Source: Lentibacter sp. XHP0401 (GTDB lineage Bacteria; Pseudomonadota; Alphaproteobacteria; Rhodobacterales; Rhodobacteraceae). From it: a DNA stretch of 64,000 nucleotides. Made by a program: the position numbers and the translations under genes. This document shows positions 8,156 to 16,630 of this stretch, in pieces (within the stretch, counting starts at the first letter, position 1; every line of letters begins with the position of its first letter). The stretch covers positions 94,649-158,648 of the forward strand of contig NZ_JAOWLC010000011.1 of NCBI RefSeq assembly GCF_025751535.1, read 5' to 3'. The notes under the pieces were generated by a model. It worked only from the letters and a program-made list of their open reading frames with translations, made no database searches and was not told the origin of the DNA.

Positions 8156-8290
8156 CGCCTTTTGCCTTCTTAATTTCGGGCGTCCGTAATCGCCGCCCAA
8201 TTTTTCAAACCCTAGCGCCCGCCCCGCCAAATGCAACGGCAAGAACGACTCATCCCCGCTAAAAACGCCTGCCCTGCATCTTGGCCGATG

Positions 8291-8377
8291 TGCCTTTTTC
8301 TTGCTAAAAATATCCTGGGGGGAGCGCGAGGGGGGCAAAGCCCCCCTCGCCCGAGCGCTTTGGCAAAGCCAAAGCGC
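8291..8377. repeat. REP-like intergenic element with two perfect hairpins, copy 1
   Basis: The element reads T-rich tract, AAATATCCTGGGGGG, then an 11-bp stem with AAA loop (8326-8336 with 8340-8350), then a 10-bp stem with AAA loop (8355-8364 with 8368-8377). The same layout recurs at 22,971-23,046. It fills most of the 242-bp gap between hisD (stop 8398) and UPF0262 (start 8155). Confidence 0.7.
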
Positions 8378-8397
8378 CACGCAAATCAACTTGAGTT

Positions 8398-9702
8398 CTA
8401 CATCTCGTTCAAATGGTTGAGCCGCGCGCGCACACTCAGCCCATGCGCCTCAAGGCTTTCCGAAATCGCCAGCGTTTCAGCAGCAGGGCCAATCGCGCGC
8501 AAAGCGGCAGGCGTCATCTTCGCCAGCGTTGTGCGCTTCACAAAATCCATCACCGAAAGACCCGAGGAAAACCGCGCCGAACGTGCCGTGGGCAACACAT
8601 GGTTCGGCCCTCCAACATAATCGCCAATCGCCTCAGGCGTCCACGCCCCAAGGAAAATCGCCCCCGCATGGGTGATCTTATCGGCCAAAGCATCAGGATC
8701 TGCGACACACAGCTCCAGATGCTCGGGCGCTATACGGTTTGACAATGCGGCCGCAACCTCCAGATCAGGCACAAGAATAACCGCGCCATAGTCGCGCCAG
8801 CTCGCGCCAGCAATCTCGCGCCGCTCAAGCGTCAGCAAATGTCGCTCAATCGCGGCTTCCACAGCCTTCGCCATAGCCTTATCGGTGGTAATCAGTATCG
8901 ACTGTGCGCTCTCGTCATGTTCCGCCTGTGAGAGCATATCAAGGGCAATCCAGTCAGGGTCGTTGTCGCCATCCGCAATCACCAAAATCTCGCTTGGCCC
9001 CGCGATCATATCAATCCCGACTTTTCCAAACACCCGCCGCTTGGCCGCCGCAACAAAGGCGTTGCCCGGCCCGGTGATCTTGTCCACAGGCGCAATCGTC
9101 TCGGTTCCATAAGCCAGCGCCGCCACAGCCTGCGCCCCACCGATACGGTAAATCTCGTCAACACCAGCCAAACGCGCGGCCAAAAGCACCAGCGGATTGG
9201 CAACCCCGTCTGGGGTCGGAACCGTAATTGCCAGCCGCTCGACCCCTGCCACCTTGGCAGGAATCGCATTCATCAAAACGGATGAGGGATAAGACGCCAG
9301 CCCACCGGGCACATACAGGCCAGCCGCACTTACAGCACTCCAGCGCCAACCCAGCGTTGCGCCGTTCTCGTCTGTCCAGCTCGCATCCTCAGGCATCTGC
9401 CGCGCGTGATAGGCGCGGATACGCTCCGCCGCCAGCTCCAGCGCCTCGCGCTCGTGCTGCGGAACGTCCGCCACCAGCGCCTCGATTTCATCGGGCGAAA
9501 ACCGCAGGCTCCCGGGCGTCAGCGTCAAGCGGTCAAACCGCTCTGTCAGCTCGATAACAGCCGCATCCCCCCGCGCCCGCACATCCGCGATAATTTCGGC
9601 AACAGCCGCATCCACATCGGGGCTGTCTTCGCGCTTGGCTCCCAAAAGGGCCGTGAACTGCTCTTCAAAATCAGGTGAAGCTGCGTCGAGAAACTTTGGC
9701 AT
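8398..9702 (-). CDS. hisD: histidinol dehydrogenase
   Basis: This 434-aa zinc enzyme carries out the last two steps of histidine synthesis, oxidising L-histidinol to L-histidine with two NAD+. The zinc ligands Gln259 and His262 sit in SQAEHDESAQ. The catalytic Glu-His pair lies in IAPEHLEL (about 327-328), a third ligand Asp is near 361 in AIGDYVGGPNHVLPT, and a His near 421 lies in EAHGLSVRARL. The ATG at 9702 gives the normal MPKFLDAASPDFE start; an upstream in-frame ATG at 9717 adds only five residues. It follows DUF2948 and murA on the same strand, and the rest of the his genes are elsewhere. Confidence 0.97.
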   Translation of the reverse strand: MPKFLDAASPDFEEQFTALLGAKREDSPDVDAAVAEIIADVRARGDAAVIELTERFDRLTLTPGSLRFSPDEIEALVADVPQHEREALELAAERIRAYHARQMPEDASWTDENGATLGWRWSAVSAAGLYVPGGLASYPSSVLMNAIPAKVAGVERLAITVPTPDGVANPLVLLAARLAGVDEIYRIGGAQAVAALAYGTETIAPVDKITGPGNAFVAAAKRRVFGKVGIDMIAGPSEILVIADGDNDPDWIALDMLSQAEHDESAQSILITTDKAMAKAVEAAIERHLLTLERREIAGASWRDYGAVILVPDLEVAAALSNRIAPEHLELCVADPDALADKITHAGAIFLGAWTPEAIGDYVGGPNHVLPTARSARFSSGLSVMDFVKRTTLAKMTPAALRAIGPAAETLAISESLEAHGLSVRARLNHLNEM

Positions 9703-9778
9703 AAGGCATCCTTTCAAGGCTTGCGCCCGTCTTAGCGCCGTGGGGCACGGCCCTCAAGCCTGACTTGTGTTGCAGCCC

Positions 9779-10249
9779 TCAGCTCTCGTGGCTTGGCCGC
9801 TTCCTTGAGGGCGCTCTGTAAGGCCGCGTCACATCCTTGAGCGTGACTTCCAGCGCCTCACAGTCCAGCCTGATCGCCCCGTCGCCCGCAAGCGTCAGCA
9901 CAAGCTTGCCTGCAGGCGCCGTTCCCGCCTCCCACTCGGCGGTCAGCAATGACAGCACCATATCCTTATCGCCCCGCTCTATCCCTTGCGTGGCAACACC
10001 CAGTACATTGTCAAACGCCAACACTGTCTGCACCCGCTCGGGCGCATGCCTGCCCTGGCCTTTGTCTTCCCAGCGGAAACGGTTGAGCAACAGCGCAAAG
10101 CGGCGGGCCTTACGGTCATATTTCATTTCGGTGATGGGAAAGACAGCATCCTGCACAAGCGCCGAAATCACCTTGAGGTCGTCCAAGTCCATCGCCCCGA
10201 GGTTCAGCGGGCGCTCGGCTCCGTCTTCAAAGCTTGCATCCGCGCTCAT
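9779..10249 (-). CDS. DUF2948 family protein
   Basis: This 156-aa protein belongs to the alphaproteobacterial DUF2948 family, recognised by [48 protein letters not shown] sequence (about residues 18-62) and the C-terminal [23 protein letters not shown]. No signal peptide or catalytic motif is visible; function is unknown. The start codon overlaps the murA stop by 4 bp, so the two are translationally coupled, and hisD follows after 76 bp. Its constant place between murA and hisD suggests a housekeeping role, but that is inference from position only. Confidence 0.88.
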   Translation of the reverse strand: MSADASFEDGAERPLNLGAMDLDDLKVISALVQDAVFPITEMKYDRKARRFALLLNRFRWEDKGQGRHAPERVQTVLAFDNVLGVATQGIERGDKDMVLSLLTAEWEAGTAPAGKLVLTLAGDGAIRLDCEALEVTLKDVTRPYRAPSRKRPSHES

Positions 10250-11517
10250 GATGCTTTCACCCGCTCGACTTTTGCACCAATGCCCGAGAGCTTGCGCACC
10301 ACATGCTCATACCCGCGGTCAAGGTGATAAACACGGTTCACAACCGTCTCGCCCTCTGCGGCCATGCCTGCCAAGATAAGCGAAACAGAAGCGCGCAAAT
10401 CAGTCGCCATCACAGGCGCTCCTTTCAACCGCTTCACACCCTTCACAGTCGCCGTGCCACCATGCACCTCAATATCCGCGCCCATACGCTCAAGCTCGGG
10501 CGCATGCATAAAGCGGTTCTCGAAAATCTTTTCTTCCAGCACAGATGTGCCCTCGGCCGTGCACAGCAAAGCCATCATCTGCGCCTGCAAGTCCGTCGGA
10601 AATCCGGGGAAAGGCTCGGTCGTCACATTCACCGCCTTGATAGCTCCGTTCTTACGCGCCACCTTGAGGCCCGATGGTGTCTCTTCCACATCGATCCCCG
10701 CCTCGTTGAGCTTTGCCACAAAGCTCTCCACAAGGCTCATCTTGCCGCCAAGACACTCAACTTCGCCGCCGCATATCGCAGGGGCCAGCATATAGGTCCC
10801 AAGCTCGATACGGTCGGTCACAACCTGATGCGTCGCCCCGCCCAAACGGTCTACACCCTGAATGGTAATGCTGCTCGTGCCGTCACCCTCAATCTGTGCG
10901 CCCATCTTGCGCAGGCAATCCGCGAGGTCGACAATCTCGGGTTCGCGCGCCGCGTTGTTGATCACGGTCGTGCCTTTGGCCAAGGTCGCCGCCATCATGA
11001 TGTTTTCTGTTGCGCCTACGGAGGCAAACGGAAAGTCGATGACCGCGCCTTTCAGTCGCCCGCCACTCGCCTTGGCGTGCAGATAGCCTTCTTTCAGCTC
11101 GATCGTAGCCCCCATTTTCTCCAACCCATCGGTGTGGATATCCATCGGTCGCGCGCCGATAGCGCAGCCACCGGGAAGCGAAACAACGGCCCGCCCCTCG
11201 CGGGCAAGCAATGGTCCAAGCACAAGGTTCGATGCGCGCATCTTGCGCACAATATCATACTCGGCGACATGGTTGATCTGCCCGTGGCACGACATGGCAA
11301 TGACTTGTCCTTCGGACAACGCCGAAATCTCGGCCCCTAGGCTCTCCAAAAGCTGGGTCATGGTGCGAATATCGCTAAGGCGCGGCGCATTGGTCAGCGT
11401 CAGCGGCTCTTCGCTCAAAAGCGTGGCCGGCATCAGCGCCAGACAGGCGTTTTTCGCCCCCGCAATCGGAATCTGCCCACTCACAGGGCCGTTGCCCGTT
11501 ACGATAATCTGGTCCAT
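10246..11517 (-). CDS. murA: UDP-N-acetylglucosamine 1-carboxyvinyltransferase
   Basis: This 423-aa cytosolic enzyme transfers enolpyruvate from PEP to UDP-GlcNAc, the first committed step of peptidoglycan synthesis and the fosfomycin target. The sequence shows the N-terminal Lys22-Asn23 pair ([17 protein letters not shown]), the active-site loop with Cys118 ([16 protein letters not shown]; Cys rather than the resistant Asp), and the [13 protein letters not shown] and [12 protein letters not shown] blocks. Length is normal for MurA. It overlaps DUF2948 by 4 bp and is preceded 5 bp upstream by a small basic-protein gene. Confidence 0.97.
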   Translation of the reverse strand: MDQIIVTGNGPVSGQIPIAGAKNACLALMPATLLSEEPLTLTNAPRLSDIRTMTQLLESLGAEISALSEGQVIAMSCHGQINHVAEYDIVRKMRASNLVLGPLLAREGRAVVSLPGGCAIGARPMDIHTDGLEKMGATIELKEGYLHAKASGGRLKGAVIDFPFASVGATENIMMAATLAKGTTVINNAAREPEIVDLADCLRKMGAQIEGDGTSSITIQGVDRLGGATHQVVTDRIELGTYMLAPAICGGEVECLGGKMSLVESFVAKLNEAGIDVEETPSGLKVARKNGAIKAVNVTTEPFPGFPTDLQAQMMALLCTAEGTSVLEEKIFENRFMHAPELERMGADIEVHGGTATVKGVKRLKGAPVMATDLRASVSLILAGMAAEGETVVNRVYHLDRGYEHVVRKLSGIGAKVERVKAS

Positions 11518-11522
11518 CTGCT

Positions 11523-11696
11523 CTACCCTTTATCCTTACCTGTATCTTTGCCTGCGCCCGCGCCGCTGTTTTTCATAGCTGTACGCGCCTTTGCCTGCGC
11601 CTTACGGCGCGCCATATTGGCCTTAAGCGCCGCTTTCAAGCGGTCTTCCCGCGCGGTTTCGCCTCCGGCTTTCGGTTTTGTGTTTTTCGGCTCCAT
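11523..11696 (-). CDS. small basic conserved-type protein upstream of murA
   Basis: A 57-codon minus-strand frame (ATG at 11694-11696, TAG at 11523-11525) encodes a Lys/Arg/Ala-rich peptide. It starts [12 protein letters not shown], continues [25 protein letters not shown] and ends in a Gly-Lys-Asp tail. It lies 5 bp upstream of the murA ATG, in the same direction, so it is probably the first gene of that operon. Short, highly charged proteins of this pattern occur before murA in related genomes as far as I recall. A predicted amphipathic helix at about residues 15-42 is the only structural feature. Function unknown. Confidence 0.65.
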   Translation of the reverse strand: MEPKNTKPKAGGETAREDRLKAALKANMARRKAQAKARTAMKNSGAGAGKDTGKDKG

Positions 11697-11782
11697 AAAC
11701 GTCTCATATAGCGGTTGGGCAGAACCGTCCAGATTGGCCTTGCGTGAAAGCCGATTTGGGTCTAATCACCCGCCACATCGTT

Positions 11783-11857
11783 GCTGCAGTAGCTCAGTGG
11801 TAGAGCGCGTCATTGGTAATGACGAGGTCGGGAGTTCAATCCTCCCCTGCAGCACCA
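11783..11857 (+). tRNA. tRNA-Thr (anticodon GGT), CCA encoded
   Basis: The 75-nt sequence folds as a cloverleaf. The acceptor GCTGCAG pairs with CTGCAGC, followed by A and CCA. The D-arm is AGCTCAGTGGTAGAGC, the anticodon stem CGTCA/TGACG holds the loop TTGGTAA (anticodon GGT), and the T-arm is GGGAG-TTCAATC-CTCCC. Its 3' end is imperfectly repeated at 21,121-21,150, which marks it as a likely integration site. Confidence 0.97.
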
Positions 11858-11858
11858 G
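11830..11858 (+). repeat. candidate left attachment repeat (3' end of tRNA-Thr)
   Basis: The T-arm and acceptor end of tRNA-Thr share GGGAGTTC and CCCTGCAGCAC, in the same order and orientation, with 21,121-21,150. The interval between the copies holds only accessory genes, while housekeeping genes flank it on both sides. Confidence 0.45.
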
Positions 11859-12465
11859 ATCAACCCACTGATATCATTCCCCCCTGACTATATAGGGCTT
11901 TGCCCGTCTCGCTGTTACAAAACGCGTAACAGAATGGAGCAAATCATGTTGGGCAAGATCAAGACTTTGCTGGGTCGTAACTGTCGTTAGCTTTCTCGCA
12001 TAGCAATCCCCGAAAAGCTCCGCCCTTAACTCGGAAACATATCCGAGCTACGAATGAAGCCTGATGAAGCAGAACGCCTGTATCATGACGCCACCTCAAA
12101 AAGCGAGCTTGTCGAGCTGTGGAGCCTTCAGGAAATCGCTGATGACAAGCGTGCTTAAAAGCTGCCGGATCATGGCTTCGCCATGGAGAAATGGCCCCTG
12201 GGGATTCTGCGATGGTTTTACAAGTCAGTCCGAGCACAGCTCAAACCGTTGTGAAGTCTGTGCAGATGTCGGGTTTCGTCACCTCTGATGGCCCAAGACA
12301 CCCGTGCTGATTGCATTGCCGCTCAACTGCCGAGAGCGATTGCTTGCAAACCTGTTCTCGACGGGCCCCCTGGACGTTTCTTCACCCCTGAAACTCCTCC
12401 AAATTTGTGTAGAGTCCGGACAACAAAAAGACGGCCCAATGAAGGCACGGTCCAAAGGTCTCACG
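11859..12465. other. 607-bp gene-poor stretch beside tRNA-Thr with one gene remnant
   Basis: Apart from a short degraded coding remnant at 12,054-12,254, I see no intact gene, promoter or repeat here. The stretch lies directly inside the candidate left end of the tRNA-Thr island, where an integrase gene would be expected, but no integrase-like sequence was recognised. Confidence 0.5.
12054..12254 (+). pseudogene. degraded coding remnant with in-frame stop
   Basis: One frame reads 34 codons from ATG (MKPDEAERLYHDATSKSELV...), then TAA at 12,156-12,158, then 31 more codons in the same frame (KLPDHGFAMEKWPLGILRWF...) to TGA at 12,252-12,254. Both halves have protein-like composition (amphipathic, Trp/Phe-rich second half), so a single short gene broken by a nonsense change is the simplest reading. 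The family is not recognised. It could equally be two unrelated short frames. Confidence 0.35.
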
Positions 12466-13083
12466 CTATTCAGGCCACGTGGCCTGCATCGACGGGCGCA
12501 ACTTGAATACATCATACCAAGCAGCAAGTGCTTCGCGGCCGCTGCGCCAGTCCTTCTCGGCGAAGCGGAAGTCAAGATACCCAAGCGCACAGGCAGCCGC
12601 AATCGAACCGATACTGACTGGCCCTTCTAGTTGCTCCATCCATCGCGCTTCAAGGTCATCAAGGCCACTGTCGACCTTTTCCATTTGGCTATCGTGCCAC
12701 AAATCCCAGTAAAACTCTGCAGGCCGCAGCACCGCTTCATAGCGACAGAGCAAAGCCGCGCCCAGCATCGTATCAGCCAGCGCTTCCAGCGTCATGCTGG
12801 CAAAACAGGTGCGCCGATCGCTTGGCACGAGTGGCACAGAGGCTGAAAGCGTATCCACATAAGCACAAATCACACGGCTATCAAACAGCGGTGATCCGTC
12901 CTCCAATATCGCACTCGGCACCTGCCCGGAAGGGTTCTCTCGCACGATCTCAGGGTCGCGTTTCACAGGCCACGCCTTGGAAGTCAGAAGCTCGACCTGA
13001 TCGGCAACGCCCTTTTCATGCGCGCAAACGAGAACCTTGCGCACAAAGGGCGAGGCGGGTGAATGAAAGAGTTTCAGGGTCAT
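12466..13083 (-). CDS. glutathione S-transferase family protein
   Basis: This 205-aa protein has a thioredoxin-like N-domain (LKLFHSPASPFVRKVLVCAHEKG with candidate catalytic Ser at about residue 8). It shows the cis-Pro/gamma-glutamyl site NPSGQVPSAILEDGSPLFDSRVICAYVD (about 51-78) and an all-helical C-domain ending with GREALAAWYDVFKLRPSM. Substrate class is unknown. Two ATGs lie in tandem (13,086 and 13,083); the downstream one gives MTLKLF. The start overlaps the GntR stop (ATGATGA), so regulator and GST are coupled, which ties the GST to the divergent TRAP/SDR operon. A role in handling an electrophilic enone or an aryl ether is possible but speculative. Confidence 0.85.
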   Translation of the reverse strand: MTLKLFHSPASPFVRKVLVCAHEKGVADQVELLTSKAWPVKRDPEIVRENPSGQVPSAILEDGSPLFDSRVICAYVDTLSASVPLVPSDRRTCFASMTLEALADTMLGAALLCRYEAVLRPAEFYWDLWHDSQMEKVDSGLDDLEARWMEQLEGPVSIGSIAAACALGYLDFRFAEKDWRSGREALAAWYDVFKLRPSMQATWPE

Positions 13084-13826
13084 CATTTTGCTTTCTTCAT
13101 TTTAAATTTCGACACTCCAGCCGCACCGATAAGATGCTGCACTGCCGCTTCAGGGTCTGTTCCGAGCCTATCGATCAGCAGATCGCCGGCAAAGCTCACA
13201 TGTTCGTTCATGATCGCCGCAGCACGCTCTCCTTCACGATGCCTCAAGGCGCGGGTGATGCGGTGGTGATCATCATGCGAGCGTTGAATAATATAAAAAT
13301 CGTCCCAAAGGATCACACGATCGGACACCATCGGCACATTGTGTGTCCGTCCAACAAACTCGCCCAGCAGCGGATTATTCGCGGCATGGATAATGGTTTC
13401 ATGGAAATCCACATTCATTCGGCGCCAATCCGGAAGAGCCGCTGGTTTCAGCTCTCCAGAGGCAAGAATATCGTCGCCCCGTTTTAGTAGCGCATCCAGT
13501 TTATCGAGCATATCGTCCGAACACCCTAGTCGCGCAGCGATCCGGCAAGCCTGCGCCTCCAGAACAGAACGGATTTCGAAAACACTACGGATTGTATCCA
13601 ATGAGAATTCACGGACGCGATATCCGCAGTTCGCCTCGTAATCCAGCAACCCATCGGTGGTAAGCGTAGCGAGTGCTGTGCGCAGGGGCGTGCGGGAGAG
13701 CCCCAGAAGCTCCGAGAGATGGTCCTGATGCACACGCTCACCCGGCTTGAGCTGCCCCGCCAAAATCATCTCTCGCAGCGCGGCCGTGGCTCCGTCTGCA
13801 GCCGTATGTTTGCTTACAATCATCAT
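13083..13826 (-). CDS. GntR-family regulator, FadR/FCD subfamily
   Basis: This 247-aa repressor-type protein has a winged-helix N-domain at about residues 10-75 (TAALREMILAGQLKPGERVHQDHLSELLGLSRTPLRTALATLTTDGLL) and an all-helical FCD ligand domain at about 90-225 (IRSVFEIRSVLEAQACRIAARL). The FCD metal-site pattern is present as Asp, His in NVDFHETIIHAANN, and further His near ITRALRHREGERA and NEHVSF. FCD regulators normally bind the pathway substrate or an acid intermediate and repress the neighbouring catabolic operon. It is divergent from the SDR/TRAP operon across 165 bp, the usual arrangement for such control. Confidence 0.9.
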   Translation of the reverse strand: MMIVSKHTAADGATAALREMILAGQLKPGERVHQDHLSELLGLSRTPLRTALATLTTDGLLDYEANCGYRVREFSLDTIRSVFEIRSVLEAQACRIAARLGCSDDMLDKLDALLKRGDDILASGELKPAALPDWRRMNVDFHETIIHAANNPLLGEFVGRTHNVPMVSDRVILWDDFYIIQRSHDDHHRITRALRHREGERAAAIMNEHVSFAGDLLIDRLGTDPEAAVQHLIGAAGVSKFKMKKAK

Positions 13827-13898
13827 TTACCTCACCGACAGCTTTACCTTGATTATTCCGCAAAGCTTCAAACGCCGCAAGCGAATTCCTCTATTATT

Positions 13899-13957
13899 TA
13901 TCCAAAACGGCAAAATTTTTTAGAAAATATTTGACATAGAGCCATTAATGTATCCAA
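13899..13957. promoter_or_regulatory. candidate GntR operator pair and promoter
   Basis: TATCCAA occurs at 13,899-13,905 and 13,951-13,957, 52 bp apart (five helical turns). Each copy is preceded by an AT-rich half (CTATTATT and CCATTAATG). A consensus -35 (TTGACA, 13,931-13,936) lies between them. The region separates the divergent GntR and SDR genes. Confidence 0.35.
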
Positions 13958-13991
13958 TCTCAACACCACAACCGAAACGAAAGGAATCGCC

Positions 13992-14750
13992 GTGACAAAG
14001 ATCGCACTCGTAACTGGCGCCAGCGGTGGCATTGGCAAAGCGGTTTGCAGGCGGCTTGCCGAAGATGGATTCAACGTCATGGTTACGGATATCGCTGCGG
14101 ATACAGCCAAGAAGCTTGCAGCCGACCTTCCAGGCTCTGGGCATCACGGCTATGCGCTCGATGTCACGGATGAGATCATGGTCTCCGACCTCATGGAGGA
14201 AATTGAAACAGCCCACGGCGCAGTTTCTGTGGTCGTCTCGGCAGCTGGCATCCTCATTTTGGATCAGAACGGCCAGCGCCGTCCGATTATAGACACCTCC
14301 CTTGAGGAATGGTCCACCACCCAGTCGGTCAACAGCACAGGCACATTCCTGTTGTTGCGCGCCTTCCTGCGCGCACGGTCGGAACGCAAAGTCAACGGCG
14401 CTCGTTTCATCGGCTTTTCCTCAGTGGCGGCCCAACTTGGCGGCTACAGATCAAGCTCAGCCTATATTGCCAGCAAATCAGCTGTTCTCGGCCTCATCCG
14501 TGCTGGAGCGCGCGAGGGCGCAACACTAGATGTCGCTGTTAACGCCGTCGCCCCGGGCCTGATCGACGCGCCAATGCTGCGTATCTCGCTGGACCCCTCA
14601 GATGACGCCGAAATCTCGAAGTCCATCCCCCAAGGCAGAATCGGAACCCCCGAAGATGTCGCAGGTGCCGTCGCTTTTCTGGCAGGGCCAGACAGCGCTT
14701 ATATCACAGGCAGCGTCATTGATGTGAACGGCGGGTATCGGATGCAATGA
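13992..14750 (+). CDS. SDR-family NAD(P)-dependent oxidoreductase
   Basis: This 252-aa classical short-chain dehydrogenase has the cofactor motif TGASGGIGKAV (about residues 8-18), an Asp at the end of strand 2 (MVTDIAADTA) that suggests NAD+ preference, the catalytic Ser in GFSSVAAQ and the YIASK tetrad pair, plus the C-terminal PEDVAGAVAFLAGPDSAYITGSVIDVNGGY block. It begins the plus-strand island operon with an apparent GTG or ATG pair near 13,992. Its stop overlaps the dctQ start by 4 bp, so dehydrogenase and transporter are co-translated and probably act on one alcohol or ketone substrate. Two further SDRs follow in the same operon. Confidence 0.9.
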   Translation: MTKIALVTGASGGIGKAVCRRLAEDGFNVMVTDIAADTAKKLAADLPGSGHHGYALDVTDEIMVSDLMEEIETAHGAVSVVVSAAGILILDQNGQRRPIIDTSLEEWSTTQSVNSTGTFLLLRAFLRARSERKVNGARFIGFSSVAAQLGGYRSSSAYIASKSAVLGLIRAGAREGATLDVAVNAVAPGLIDAPMLRISLDPSDDAEISKSIPQGRIGTPEDVAGAVAFLAGPDSAYITGSVIDVNGGYRMQ

Positions 14751-15259
14751 TACAGCGCATCTCACATACCGTCGCACACCTCCTTGTAATCATTGCGGCC
14801 CTCGCGCTGCTCTTGATGATGTTTCATGTCACCGCAGACGTAATAGGCAAATATGTCTTCAACGCCCCCATCCCTGGCACTGCAGAGGTTGTCGCGAGCT
14901 ATTATATGGTCGCCGCCGTTTTCCTCCCGCTGGCGTGGGTCGAAATCAAAGAAAGTTCGATCACCGTCGAGTTGCTCTACAGCCTCTTCGGCCACCGCGC
15001 GAAAAACCTCGCGCTCTTGCTGGCAACAGCGGTCTCAGCATTATTTTACGGCGGCCTTGCGTGGCTTCTCTGGGCGCCTGCACTGCAATCCTACCGGATT
15101 GGCGAAATCGTTGAAGGCACATGGAGAGTTGTGATCTGGCCTACCAAATTTCTCTTGCCTCTGGGCCTCGCACTGGCCTGCCTCGTCATGGTCCTGAGGC
15201 TCTTTCAGATCATAACAGGCCGTTACACTCCCAACCTACACACCGCAGATCCGAGCTGA
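14747..15259 (+). CDS. dctQ: TRAP transporter small permease (DctQ family)
   Basis: This 170-aa membrane protein has four hydrophobic helices (about residues 10-32, 50-70, 88-110 and 130-150). It also has the DctQ signature region RVMFHVTADVIGKYVFNAPIPGTAEVVASYYMVAAVFLPLAWVEIKESSITVELLY. It forms the membrane complex with DctM for sodium-driven uptake of the ligand delivered by the DctP protein encoded further down. The start overlaps the SDR stop by ATGA, and dctM follows after 12 bp. Confidence 0.9.
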   Translation: MIQRISHTVAHLLVIIAALALLLMMFHVTADVIGKYVFNAPIPGTAEVVASYYMVAAVFLPLAWVEIKESSITVELLYSLFGHRAKNLALLLATAVSALFYGGLAWLLWAPALQSYRIGEIVEGTWRVVIWPTKFLLPLGLALACLVMVLRLFQIITGRYTPNLHTADPS

Positions 15260-15271
15260 GGAGATCACACA

Positions 15272-16573
15272 ATGGAACGTCTCGAAATCGGATTATTCGG
15301 CATCGTCGCCATGTTGGTTGCCATCTTGCTGCGCGTCCCTATAGCCGTTGCGATGGGTCTCACCTCCTTTGGCGGCATCTGGCTCATGATGGGCCCGATG
15401 CCAGCCATCGGAATCAGCAAAGCCATCCCCTATGAAATGATCGGAGATTGGAACCTCTCTGCTGTGCCGATGTTTCTACTCATGGGCTATCTTGCCTCTG
15501 GCGCGGGGCTCACTGCCGGACTGTTCAATGCGGCACGCGTGTTTCTCAACAGGGTTCCCGGCGGCCTCGCCACTGCCTCGGTTGCCTCGTCGGCCCTGTT
15601 TGCTTCTGCAAGCGGCTCCAGCGTGGCAACGGCCGCAGCTTTCTCACGCATCGCTATCCCCGAAATGCTGAAAGCGGGTTACGCCCCTTCTCTGGCAACA
15701 GGTTCGGTCGCAGCAGCGGGCACGCTTGGTTCGCTTATCCCGCCCAGCGTTCTACTTATCATTTACGGGCTCATGATCGATGTCTCGATTGCTACACTGT
15801 TTCTCGCCGCCGTAATCCCGGGCATGCTATCAGGTCTTGTCTTCGCCGCGATGATCACCGCACGTTGCGCACTCAAGCCCGAGTTGGCCCCACGCCTCAA
15901 TGAGGTCACGCCATGGCGTGAAAAGCTTGCCCTGCTGCGCGAAACATGGCCTCTTCCTTTGCTCATCGCGGGTGTCTTGGGCGGCATCTTCTCGGGCATA
16001 TTCACCGCAACAGAGGCGGGCGCTGTCGGTGCCTTTCTCGCTGGCATCATCGCGCTCAGCCGTGGCACACTTAGCTATTCAATGCTGCGCAGCGCACTCG
16101 TAGACACCGCAATCAGCACTGCAGCCATCTTTATCATCGTGGTTGCCGCAGCACTCTTTTCACGCTTCATCGCGCTTTCCACCCTGCCGGTCTGGGTAAC
16201 AGGACAGTTCGCAGGCCTTGAGACGATATGGGTAATCATCTTTATTTGCTTGCTCTACCTCTTGCTCGGCTGCTTTCTGGAAAGCATTTCGATCATCTTG
16301 CTCACAGTGCCCGTGCTCGCACCGCTGCTCCATAGCCTCGACATCAACCTGATCTGGTTTGGCGTGCTGATGGTTAAACTGCTCGAAACAGGGCTGATCA
16401 CACCCCCTGTCGGTATGAACGTCTACGTCATCAAATCAAGCTTAGGAAACACTGTCTCCCTTGGGACGATCTTCTCTGGGGTGTCGTGGTTCATACTCGC
16501 CGATCTGTTCACGATTACACTGCTTGTCGCGTTTCCAATCATTACCCTCTGGCTACCCAACATAGCCGGCTGA
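15272..16573 (+). CDS. dctM: TRAP transporter large permease (DctM family)
   Basis: This 433-aa inner-membrane protein has about 12-13 hydrophobic segments. Family blocks are SGSSVATAAAFSRIAIPEMLKAGYAPSLATGSVAAAGTLGSLIPPS (about residues 110-155) and the FTATEAGAVGAFLAGIIAL re-entrant region (about 242-260). The C-terminal GLITPPVGMNVYVIKSS motif (about 366-382) is also there. It is the transport channel for the substrate of this island. It is preceded by a Shine-Dalgarno GAGGAG, with dctP following after 57 bp. Confidence 0.94.
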   Translation: MERLEIGLFGIVAMLVAILLRVPIAVAMGLTSFGGIWLMMGPMPAIGISKAIPYEMIGDWNLSAVPMFLLMGYLASGAGLTAGLFNAARVFLNRVPGGLATASVASSALFASASGSSVATAAAFSRIAIPEMLKAGYAPSLATGSVAAAGTLGSLIPPSVLLIIYGLMIDVSIATLFLAAVIPGMLSGLVFAAMITARCALKPELAPRLNEVTPWREKLALLRETWPLPLLIAGVLGGIFSGIFTATEAGAVGAFLAGIIALSRGTLSYSMLRSALVDTAISTAAIFIIVVAAALFSRFIALSTLPVWVTGQFAGLETIWVIIFICLLYLLLGCFLESISIILLTVPVLAPLLHSLDINLIWFGVLMVKLLETGLITPPVGMNVYVIKSSLGNTVSLGTIFSGVSWFILADLFTITLLVAFPIITLWLPNIAG

Positions 16574-16630
16574 CATCCACTCAAGAACCAAGGCCGCGGG
16601 ATAGTCCCGCATCAAAAATCGGAGGAACTT

